From Marispirochaeta sp964554875 (GTDB taxonomy: Bacteria; Spirochaetota; Spirochaetia; JC444; Marispirochaetaceae): a DNA stretch of 64,000 bases. The number at the start of each line of letters is the position of its first letter. Positions within the stretch are counted from its first letter, which is position 1. The DNA lies in NCBI GenBank assembly GCA_964554875.1, contig CAZKQJ010000007.1, positions 1 to 64,000 on the forward strand, written 5' to 3'. The notes below the pieces were generated by a model. That model saw only the letters and a program-made list of their open reading frames with translations, ran no database searches and was not told where the DNA came from. Below are positions 57,821 through 64,000 of the stretch, piece after piece. Both the position numbers and the translations under genes were made by a program.

Positions 57821-57886
57821 CGGCGGCTGCATCTCTGTGCGATTTGCTGCTCGCGTTTGTCCCTTCGGGCCAATCGCCTGGACTGC

Positions 57887-57898
57887 GTTCGAGTCCGA
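57887..57898 (+). repeat. Inverted 12-base copy of the tRNA-Leu T-arm
   Basis: GTTCGAGTCCGA on the plus strand is identical to the T-loop/T-stem of the minus-strand tRNA-Leu gene (57948-57959 is the complement). The two copies are inverted and flank the tRNA terminator. Confidence 0.7.
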
Positions 57899-57907
57899 GA
57901 AGTGAAT

Positions 57908-57931
57908 AAAAAAAGCCGTCTTACGACGACT
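57908..57931 (-). terminator. Rho-independent terminator of tRNA-Leu
   Basis: On the minus strand a 7-bp stem AGTCGTC/GACGGCT (one G-T pair) with a 4-base loop runs into seven T. It begins 8 bases after the tRNA 3' end. Confidence 0.85.
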
Positions 57932-57938
57932 TTTGATT

Positions 57939-58022
57939 TACCGGCGGTCGGACTCGAACCGACACGGAGTTGCCCCCACCAGATTTTGAGTCTAGCGCGT
58001 CTACCAATTTCGCCACGCCGGC
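57939..58022 (-). tRNA. tRNA-Leu, anticodon CAA
   Basis: On the minus strand the acceptor stem is GCCGGCG/CGCCGGT with discriminator A. The anticodon stem is CTAGA/TCTGG and the loop CTCAAAA gives CAA, which reads UUG. A long variable arm (a class II feature) and the T-loop TTCGAGT follow. The length of 84 fits tRNA-Leu. CCA is not encoded. The promoter is at 58047-58076 and the terminator at 57908-57931. Confidence 0.95.
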
Positions 58023-58046
58023 GGGCGTAAAATGTTAACGTGAAGG

Positions 58047-58076
58047 AGAATACTTCGCGCCCTGTGCTTCTGTCAA
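58047..58076 (-). promoter_or_regulatory. Promoter of tRNA-Leu
   Basis: On the minus strand TTGACA and TATTCT are separated by 18 bases, 24 bases from the tRNA 5' end. The 18-base spacing is shared with the promoters of tRNA-Arg and infA. Confidence 0.65.
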
Positions 58077-58142
58077 GGTGAGGTGATGTTCCTGTTCCAC
58101 ATACCAGTATACCCAGGGAGGCTCTCCGGGTAAAATAGATCC

Positions 58143-59090
58143 ATGGATTACCTGTCTTCAACAGCTTATGCCTCCTGCACATTATGTCCCCGGGATTGCG
58201 GTTCCGACAGGACTATCGGACATGCCGGTTTCTGCGGACAGACCTCCCGCATCCGGCTGGCCTGCGCGACCCTGCACCGGGGAGAAGAGCCGCCCCTTGT
58301 AACCGGCGCGGGGTCGGGGGCTCTTTTTTTCAGCGGCTGCACCCTGGGCTGCAGAGACTGCCAGAACTGGCAGCTCAGTCGGGAGGGGAGCGGATGTGGT
58401 GTTTCGATTGAGGAACTGGCGGAAATTATGCTGCTTCTTCAGACGGAGGGTGCGGCCAATATAAACTTTGTTACCGCCACCCATTTTGCCCCTTCCGTTG
58501 TCGAGGCCCTTGAAATCGCCCGATCCAGGGGGCTCGAAATCCCGACGATGTGGAATACCTCGGGCTTCGAATCTCCCGGGACCCTGGAGATGCTGAATCC
58601 CTGGATCGATATTTACCTGACGGATATCAAAACCCTCTCTTCTTTTTTGGCAAAAAGGGAAACGGGACGGGAGGACTATCCTGATATTGTTCGTGCTGCA
58701 CTGCCCCTGATGCTGAGGGATCGGGATATCACCTATGCGGAGGATACCCTTGTCCGCGGGCTTGTGGTGCGCCATCTCGTACTCCCCGAGTATGTGGAGG
58801 AGAGTCTGGATGTGATTCGCTGGTACGGACGGAATATTGGTCCCAGAGGGATATTCTCCCTGATGACCCAGTACCTGAACCCCCGGGAGCCTGAACGTGA
58901 GCGGGGTGTTTCCGTCTTTGAATACGAGCTTCTTGCCGATGCCCTGGCAGAAGCAGGGGTCGACGAGGGCTTTCTGCAGGAACCGTCGGATACGACTGAA
59001 TGGTTGCCCGATTTTGCCCGGTCAAATCCTTTTCCGGATGACTACTCCCGGGTTATCTGGCATTACCGGAAGGGATTTATTCGCCGATAA
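58143..59090 (+). CDS. PflX-like radical SAM protein (COG1313)
   Basis: This 315-residue radical SAM protein carries the 4Fe-4S site C66-x3-C70-x2-C73 in FSGCTLGCRDCQNW. Ahead of it lies a second cysteine cluster, C12, C15, C19 and C31 (CTLCPRDCG...GFCG), typical of the PflX/COG1313 branch. The remainder (GAANINFVTATHF, PTMWNTSGFES, YLTDIKTLS) matches the same family, whose substrate is not established. Its final 14 bases overlap the convergent UMP kinase-like gene. No glycyl-radical enzyme gene is in the window. Confidence 0.88.
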   Translation: MDYLSSTAYASCTLCPRDCGSDRTIGHAGFCGQTSRIRLACATLHRGEEPPLVTGAGSGALFFSGCTLGCRDCQNWQLSREGSGCGVSIEELAEIMLLLQTEGAANINFVTATHFAPSVVEALEIARSRGLEIPTMWNTSGFESPGTLEMLNPWIDIYLTDIKTLSSFLAKRETGREDYPDIVRAALPLMLRDRDITYAEDTLVRGLVVRHLVLPEYVEESLDVIRWYGRNIGPRGIFSLMTQYLNPREPERERGVSVFEYELLADALAEAGVDEGFLQEPSDTTEWLPDFARSNPFPDDYSRVIWHYRKGFIRR

Positions 59091-59763
59091 GGGTTCCCTC
59101 GAACTGTTCACCCCGTAACAGACGGGAAAGGTTTTCAATGTCTCCTCCGGCGGCGCATATTACCTTGAGGCCGAGTTCCGCCGCTTTTCTGGTTGCCACG
59201 GGATCAAAGGGAACATTGCGGCCGGGAACCCACTCGTCGCCGATCATTCTTTGAAAATCCTTCCAGGAGATTGTGTCCAGGGGCTCGGCATCGGGATTCG
59301 TTCTGGGGTCATCGGTATAGACCTTGGCTATGTTGGAAAGGTTTATCACCCTGTCCGCGCCAAACTGCTCTGCAAGGTAGACAGCATCGGTATCGGTGGA
59401 AAAGCCGGGTTTCCATCCCGCGGCGACCAGCACTCTTCCGGACATTTTCTGAACCGCCGTCGGGTCGGTTACTACCGGGTCCGGGCAGAGGTCGGCAAAG
59501 ACTCCCCGAATCAGCTGGGCGTTGAGCCGCGTAGCCATGATGCCGATCCAGTCCTGCTCTTCCGAATGGGACCCGCCGCTTATTTCCCGGTATGCCTGCT
59601 GATAGGCTCGCGCGGGGCCGCCGCCGCCGACTATGAGAATGATCCTGCGTTCCTCATTCTCGGCAAGGTACTTCCGAACCAGGGCAGAAAACTGCTGAAT
59701 GAAGGAGACATCCGGCTTATCCGGTGCGACAATGGAGCCTCCCAGTGAAATGATGCTTAGCAT
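59077..59763 (-). CDS. UMP kinase, archaeal-type (amino acid kinase family)
   Basis: UMP kinase makes UDP in pyrimidine synthesis. The 228-residue protein shows the amino-acid-kinase pattern ISLGGSIVAP at the N-terminus, LIVGGGGPARAYQ, MATRLNAQLIRGVF, AGWKPGFSTDTDAVYLAEQFGADRVINLSNI, and YTDDPRTNPDA. This spacing resembles the short archaeal-type PyrH. The start at 59763 is where homology begins; a longer frame continues into the divergent gene. It is leaderless-type: TTGTCA-17-TATAGT ends 6 bases before the ATG and no Shine-Dalgarno exists. Its 3' end overlaps the radical SAM gene. Confidence 0.85.
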   Translation of the reverse strand: MLSIISLGGSIVAPDKPDVSFIQQFSALVRKYLAENEERRIILIVGGGGPARAYQQAYREISGGSHSEEQDWIGIMATRLNAQLIRGVFADLCPDPVVTDPTAVQKMSGRVLVAAGWKPGFSTDTDAVYLAEQFGADRVINLSNIAKVYTDDPRTNPDAEPLDTISWKDFQRMIGDEWVPGRNVPFDPVATRKAAELGLKVICAAGGDIENLSRLLRGEQFEGTLIGE

Positions 59764-59769
59764 GAAATC

Positions 59770-59798
59770 ACTATACCCGCCGCTCTCAAGGATGACAA
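59770..59798 (-). promoter_or_regulatory. Promoter of the UMP kinase-like gene, leaderless-type
   Basis: On the minus strand TTGTCA and TATAGT, each one mismatch from consensus, are separated by 17 bases. The -10 ends 6 bases before the ATG. Confidence 0.65.
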
Positions 59799-59815
59799 GC
59801 ATCCGCTTCCGGGTG

Positions 59816-59844
59816 TGGACTGAGGAGGTGCCCATCCGTATACT
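59816..59844 (+). promoter_or_regulatory. Promoter of the giant TPR gene, leaderless-type
   Basis: TGGACT and TATACT are separated by 17 bases and the -10 ends 6 bases before the ATG at 59851. It is back to back with the UMP kinase promoter. Confidence 0.5.
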
Positions 59845-59850
59845 AAGGCA

Positions 59851-62289
59851 ATGCTCAACTGGCTTCGGAAAAAGCAGCAACATGACCCTGATGATCTGGT
59901 GGAGGAACACTGGAAGACCTCCTTTTCCCGTCTCAGCCGCCGCCGTTTTCCTGCCCTGGAAGAGGGCAACGGCTACACCGCGTCCCAGGAAAAGGGCGCT
60001 CTTCACCTGCAATTGACCCGGAAGAATGTTTTTGCCTGGGTCACAAATCCCCTGTACCGTTACCGGGATTTATACCTCGAAGCTGATATACGCATTCCCG
60101 ACGGGAACGGTTATTGCGCCGCGGGTTTTCTGTTCCGCTGTATAGAGGACGGTGGCTACTACTATTTTCTCGTCTCCAATCACGGCTACTACCGTTTCGA
60201 TCTGGTTTTTAACGACAAACCCATGACCCTCATTCCCTGGACTCCGGCACCTCTTCCGGAAAAGGGACTTTTCCGTCTTGGTCTCATTGCCCGGGACGAT
60301 TCCTTTGTATTTACCATAAACCGGGAATGGGTAGGGGAGTTTTCCGATGAGAACCTCCACAGCGGACGGATCGCCTTCGGCGGACAGAATTACGACGAAA
60401 CAGACCGGGCCAGTTTTTTTCTCGAAAAGCTTGATCTCAATTCCATTCCCATCGATGTGGAGGCGGCCTATTATCGCTGGTCAAAGGTACAGGAAGCACC
60501 GCGTTCACGGCGTATTGCCCTGGCCGAATCACTCCATGGCATCGGCCATTTTGCCGCCGCCCTTGTACAGTTGCGCAGGGCTTTCTCCCAGGGAGGCCCT
60601 GGTCGGGATGAGTATTTTCTCTTCGCGGAATGCTGCCTTCAGCTCGGACTCTTTCCCGAAGCACTGAGCGCTGTTGAGGAGTGTCTGAAGTTCGATCCCG
60701 ATTATCTGCAGGCCATCAAGGAGAAGGCCAATCTTCTGTACATGGAAAACCGCTATCTGGACCTGAAAGACTTCCTGAGGAAGAAGGTGGAGAGTTTTCC
60801 TGACGATGAAATGATCTGGAACCTCCTTGGTCACGGTGAGTTCGGGGTCGGGAACTGGGATAAAGCTGCGAATGCGTATACCAGGGCCTGCGAGATTAAC
60901 AGCGAAATTCCTCTTTTCTTTGTAAACGCTGCCCGCGCCAGGGAGCGTATGGGGGATTTCCGGGCCGCCCTGTCCGATTACATGAGCGCTGCCAGACTCT
61001 ATTTTGCACAGGAAGCCTACTTCGATCTGGAAGGAATCCTTCCCGCCATACGGGAACTTGCTGCAGACAGCCCGGAGGTCCGAGCCCTGGAGGGTAAGGT
61101 CTTTTTCGGCCGGGAGGAATATGACAAGGCTGGAGAAATCCTTGAAGCCCTCATCCGGGAAGGCTATGAGGAGAGTTCCGTCCTTTTTTTACACGGCACC
61201 CTGCTTGCCATGAAAGGGAGGCGCCACGAGGCTGTCGATTTCCTGCTGAAGGCGGCCCAGATGGAACCGGAATACTATCTGTACTGGCTCAAGCTGGCGG
61301 ACAATCTCCATGCCCTGGGTCTGGATGCTCTGGAAGAGGCGGAGAGGGCGCGGTCTCTGGCCCCGAATAATCGCTGGGTCCTGAACCTGACGGGTCTCCT
61401 GCGGGCCCTGAGGGGTGATCTGACCGGCGCCCGGGAACTCCTGTCCCGTGCTCTTGCCGCGGCCCCGGAAGAGGAGGAGATCCAGGCGAACATGGCCTAC
61501 CTTGTGAGTCTGGAAGAGGGGCCCGACGCAGGTATCGCCTATCTTGACGGCCTGGATGCCTGGGCCGGGGAGTCCCATGTTCTTCTGAATCAGCGGGCGA
61601 ACCTGCTGGTCACCCGGGGCGATCTGGACGCTGCCGTGCAGCTCTATGAGAGGGTGATCAGAATGGCTCCGGAGAACAGGGATTACCGTATGAACTGCGC
61701 CGCCGCCTGTCTTAAGGTGGATATGATAAGCCGGGCGGAGGAGCTGTATCAGGATATACTCGAGGATGCTGAAGATCCTTTCGCCATGACGGGAATCGGA
61801 AACTGCGCCTGGATGAAGAGTGAATTTCTGAGGGCAGAAACCGCCTACACTGAAGCCATTCGCCTGGAGCCCGGGAATCCCGAGGCCCACGAGAACCTGA
61901 TCGAACTCCTGATTACCCGGCGAAAATTCCATGAAGCCGCGGAGGCCATCGGTACCGCTGAAAATACCCTGTCGGAGCTTTCCCGGCGCTTTCTTCTTTT
62001 GAAGGAGAGATTCCAGGATGCAGCCTTTGACACTTATCGCTGCGCCTGCTGCGGCAGGGAGTGGCGGGAGGCAAAAAGCAGTGATCCGGTTCCGCCCCTG
62101 CGACTCCACGGTGAACCGCCTCCTGAGGCCCCGGCGGGAAAATGTGAAAAATGCGGGCGGGTCTACTGTGTCGCCTGCGCCTCCGAACGGCTCGATAATT
62201 CCCGTTTTATCTGCGAATGCGGGGGGGGGCTTAAACTCAATGATCCGGCCCTGCGCAGGATAATTCTGCGGGAATTAGGAGAATCTTGA
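59851..62289 (+). CDS. Giant TPR protein with N-terminal beta-sandwich and C-terminal zinc-ribbon
   Basis: The 812-residue cytoplasmic protein (no signal peptide) has three parts. Residues 20-195 form a LamG/DUF1080-like beta-sandwich (LYLEADIRIPDGNGYCAAGFLF). From about 215 to 715 there are some 13-14 TPR units (EALSAVEECLKFDPDYLQAI; ANLLVTRGDLDAAVQLYERV). From 735 there is a cysteine-rich end with CACC, CEKCGRVYCVAC and CECGGG, enough for two zinc sites of RING or FYVE-like type. No such combination is known to me by name. It may be a scaffold for protein complexes. There is no Shine-Dalgarno. Confidence 0.7.
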   Translation: MLNWLRKKQQHDPDDLVEEHWKTSFSRLSRRRFPALEEGNGYTASQEKGALHLQLTRKNVFAWVTNPLYRYRDLYLEADIRIPDGNGYCAAGFLFRCIEDGGYYYFLVSNHGYYRFDLVFNDKPMTLIPWTPAPLPEKGLFRLGLIARDDSFVFTINREWVGEFSDENLHSGRIAFGGQNYDETDRASFFLEKLDLNSIPIDVEAAYYRWSKVQEAPRSRRIALAESLHGIGHFAAALVQLRRAFSQGGPGRDEYFLFAECCLQLGLFPEALSAVEECLKFDPDYLQAIKEKANLLYMENRYLDLKDFLRKKVESFPDDEMIWNLLGHGEFGVGNWDKAANAYTRACEINSEIPLFFVNAARARERMGDFRAALSDYMSAARLYFAQEAYFDLEGILPAIRELAADSPEVRALEGKVFFGREEYDKAGEILEALIREGYEESSVLFLHGTLLAMKGRRHEAVDFLLKAAQMEPEYYLYWLKLADNLHALGLDALEEAERARSLAPNNRWVLNLTGLLRALRGDLTGARELLSRALAAAPEEEEIQANMAYLVSLEEGPDAGIAYLDGLDAWAGESHVLLNQRANLLVTRGDLDAAVQLYERVIRMAPENRDYRMNCAAACLKVDMISRAEELYQDILEDAEDPFAMTGIGNCAWMKSEFLRAETAYTEAIRLEPGNPEAHENLIELLITRRKFHEAAEAIGTAENTLSELSRRFLLLKERFQDAAFDTYRCACCGREWREAKSSDPVPPLRLHGEPPPEAPAGKCEKCGRVYCVACASERLDNSRFICECGGGLKLNDPALRRIILRELGES

Positions 62290-62313
62290 CAAATGGTTTC
62301 TCTTGAGTAAGAT
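62286..62313 (+). promoter_or_regulatory. Candidate promoter of the LolA-like gene, leaderless-type
   Basis: TTGACA and TAAGAT are separated by 16 bases and the -10 ends 7 bases before the ATG at 62321. It begins within the last codons of the preceding TPR gene. Confidence 0.5.
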
Positions 62314-62320
62314 GGTTCTA

Positions 62321-63007
62321 ATGCGGACGAATAAAAGAATGATCAGGTTTCTATACATATATGCTCTGGCGCTCGTGCTTGGATTATTCGGCGGCGGGGT
62401 TCCTCTGTTTTCCCAGGAGATTCTAACAGCTTCCCGGTTCTTCGACCAGGTATCGGAGAGGTATGAGTTCATACAGGATTATGAAGCGGACATAAGCATA
62501 ACCCAGCCGGACAGTGTCCTGACCGGGGTTATCTACTACAAGAATCCCAACCGTATACGGATCAACTTTACCGAGCCCGAGGATCAGGTGATTGTTTCCG
62601 ACGGCAGGCTGTTAACGGTATATCTTCCGGAACAGAGTGTTACCCTCACCCAGAAACTCTCCAGGTCAGACAGCGATGCCCAGGGGCTGCGCCTTTTTCG
62701 TCAGGGATACAGCATAGCCTACAAGGAAAGCCCCGGCTATGTTCCTCTTGAGGAAAATTCCCGGGAGCAGGTTATCAAGCTTAATCTTGTCTGGAGGAAT
62801 ACCGACGAGGGTTTCCGTCAGATAGAGATGTCCGTCGGTGAGAACGGATTTATCCGTCGTTTGAAAGGAATAACCAAGGATTACGACGAGATCCAGATCG
62901 ATCTTGAAAATCTGAAAACAAATCAGAACATTCCCGAGGCAAGGTTCAATTACGAGAGTCCTTCGTCATCGTATGTTATTGATAATTTTATCTTCCCCGA
63001 TGAGTAG
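62321..63007 (+). CDS. LolA-like outer-membrane lipoprotein carrier protein
   Basis: The 228-residue exported protein has a signal peptide (basic RTNKRMIRF, hydrophobic core to about residue 29) and a LolA/LolB-type fold: a first helix FFDQVSERYEFIQDYEADI, then beta-strands GVIYYKNPNRIRINFTEPEDQVIVSDGRLLTVY, a signature of periplasmic lipoprotein carriers. It should shuttle lipoproteins from the inner to the outer membrane. The many lipoproteins in this window make such a carrier expected. The start at 62321 is supported by the promoter position. A RodZ-like gene follows after 6 bases. Confidence 0.82.
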   Translation: MRTNKRMIRFLYIYALALVLGLFGGGVPLFSQEILTASRFFDQVSERYEFIQDYEADISITQPDSVLTGVIYYKNPNRIRINFTEPEDQVIVSDGRLLTVYLPEQSVTLTQKLSRSDSDAQGLRLFRQGYSIAYKESPGYVPLEENSREQVIKLNLVWRNTDEGFRQIEMSVGENGFIRRLKGITKDYDEIQIDLENLKTNQNIPEARFNYESPSSSYVIDNFIFPDE

Positions 63008-63013
63008 GTAGGA

Positions 63014-64000
63014 ATGGAATCCATAGGAGAAAAGTTGCGGAGCCGGCGCATGGAAGAGGGCTACTCATTGGACCAGGTGTGCCGGGACACGAACATAGCT
63101 AAGAGTTATCTCGAAGCTCTGGAGCAGGAAGATTTTTCTGCTTTTCCCGGCGAGCCTTATCTGATCGGATTCCTGCGAAATTACAGCGATTATCTCGGCC
63201 TCGATGTTAACGAGATGATATCTCTGTATAAAAATTTTAAAATCCAGGAGCAGCCGGTTCCCATGGATGAGCTTCTGGTAAAACGAGGCCCATCCCCCCT
63301 CCTGCTAGTCCTGATCGGGATAGTTGTACTCGCCGCGGTGGGAGCAGGGATTCTGTTTTTCCCGCGCCTGAATAATCCCTCGGGTTCTGTTCCAGAAGAG
63401 GCGGCAGTCCATGAGGCGGTCAGTGAGGCTCCCGGGGCTGGGGAAGAATCACGGTTTCTTTTCTCCGACGAAATCGTGGAACAGCGTTTTGAAACAGGAG
63501 CCAGGATTGAGCTTCCCGGTCTCGGGCCGGAATACAGCATTTCTCTGCTTGAAGCTGACGGACAGGTACGTCTTTCCCTGGCAGGAGAAGAGGCTTTACT
63601 GAATCTCGGAGAAGAGCGGAGAATTGATCTGAACGGCGATGGGCGGGATGATCTGAATATCCTTGTACGGGATATCGATTCTTCCGCCGGCACGACTGTT
63701 CTTCGTCTGGACAAGGCGGTGACCAGGCCGGAGCAGCCGGCTGTTACGACTGAGGATCTTCCCGTCGGGACCACGCAGCTTGCCTCCCGGGAAGTCCCTC
63801 CCCGCGTGCTGTACCGCTCCTCTTCTCCGGAAGCAATAACCCTGACGGCAAGCTTTCGGGGAAACTGTCTGGTCCGCTATGAATATGACAGTGAACCCAG
63901 GCAGGAACGCTTTTTTCAGCGGGACGAGGTCCTGCGTCTCAATTTCAGCAATACCCTGAAGATATGGGCCTCCAACGCCGGGGCAATACAGGGACGAATA
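63014..64000 (+). CDS. RodZ-like membrane protein (partial, runs off the window)
   Basis: The open frame runs from the ATG at 63014 (TAGGTAGGA upstream) to the right edge, with 329 codons visible. Residues 1-75 form a HTH_25/Xre-type domain (IGEKLRSRRMEEGYSLDQVCRDTNIAKSYLEALEQEDFSAFPGEPYLIGFLRNYS), followed by one membrane helix (about 96-116) and a periplasmic part. This is the layout of RodZ, a cell-shape protein bound to MreB. The periplasmic region contains DLNGDGRDDL, an EF-hand-like calcium loop, and late beta-strands of the DUF4115 type. The C-terminus is missing. Membership is likely; the role in cell shape is inferred. Confidence 0.8.
   Translation, partial: MESIGEKLRSRRMEEGYSLDQVCRDTNIAKSYLEALEQEDFSAFPGEPYLIGFLRNYSDYLGLDVNEMISLYKNFKIQEQPVPMDELLVKRGPSPLLLVLIGIVVLAAVGAGILFFPRLNNPSGSVPEEAAVHEAVSEAPGAGEESRFLFSDEIVEQRFETGARIELPGLGPEYSISLLEADGQVRLSLAGEEALLNLGEERRIDLNGDGRDDLNILVRDIDSSAGTTVLRLDKAVTRPEQPAVTTEDLPVGTTQLASREVPPRVLYRSSSPEAITLTASFRGNCLVRYEYDSEPRQERFFQRDEVLRLNFSNTLKIWASNAGAIQGRI

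Overview
The window looks like chromosomal DNA from a free-living, anaerobic or microaerophilic spirochaete. This is an inference: no 16S or flagellar gene is present. It rests on a MoxR/DUF58/BatA-BatB-BatC-BatD aerotolerance-type operon, a prismane-type hydroxylamine reductase, a mixed-type phosphofructokinase, a two-membrane envelope (LolA-like, OmpA-like and predicted beta-barrel proteins) and many lipoproteins. Gene density is very high. Several convergent pairs abut or overlap (2337/2338, 33577/33578, 59077-59090), and no gene-free stretch exceeds about 300 bases once the two tRNA genes and their terminators are counted.

Layout. 1-5.3 kb: end of a GGDEF protein, an outer-membrane protein, a PhoB-like regulator, and a Crp/Fnr regulator divergent from hcp, then osmC. 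5.4-8.5 kb: a secreted protein and two unrelated deacetylases (PIG-L and NodB folds) encoded back to back. 8.5-15 kb, minus strand: phosphofructokinase, a KaiC-like/PEP-synthase-like fusion, glutamate dehydrogenase and an NrpR-type nitrogen regulator. 15-21.6 kb: a repeat lipoprotein, two tandem gamma-glutamyltranspeptidase paralogues and a PAS-GGDEF cyclase. 21.7-23.6 kb: tRNA-Arg(CCT), a lipoprotein and RNase PH. 23.6-32 kb: a catabolic island with an IclR regulator, a TRAP transporter in the order P-M-Q, and a beta-propeller protein plus three NAD(P)-dependent dehydrogenases. 32-38.6 kb: HAD and HD phosphohydrolases facing a minus-strand operon (nitroreductase, PHP phosphatase, HD-GYP, calcineurin-like phosphoesterase, DUF493), which is interrupted by a complete ISAs1-family element (33891-35223) with 13-bp inverted repeats and a 10-bp target duplication. 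38.7-47.8 kb: argJ, then the MoxR/Bat operon and an Smr protein. 47.8-52.5 kb: infA, a DksA/TraR-type protein, a metallo-beta-lactamase-fold hydrolase and a DEAD-box-like protein with lost ATPase motifs. 52.6-57.8 kb: a probable signalling operon of an OmpA protein, a K+ channel, a cyclic-nucleotide-binding protein, Hpt, Hpt-receiver, HPr and TPR proteins. 57.9-64 kb: tRNA-Leu(CAA), a PflX-like radical SAM protein, UMP kinase-like protein, a giant TPR/zinc-ribbon protein, a LolA-like protein and the start of a RodZ-like protein.

Three observations cut across the genes. First, about ten genes without a Shine-Dalgarno sequence carry a -10-like hexamer ending 6-7 bases before the start codon, which suggests many leaderless mRNAs. 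Second, both tRNA genes are followed by a 12-base inverted copy of part of their own T-arm region on the far side of the terminator. Third, palindromes with GTAA-N6-TTAC arms lie next to the Crp/Fnr-type gene and a second small gene, which suggests a local regulon. All functions come from motif reading without database searches.
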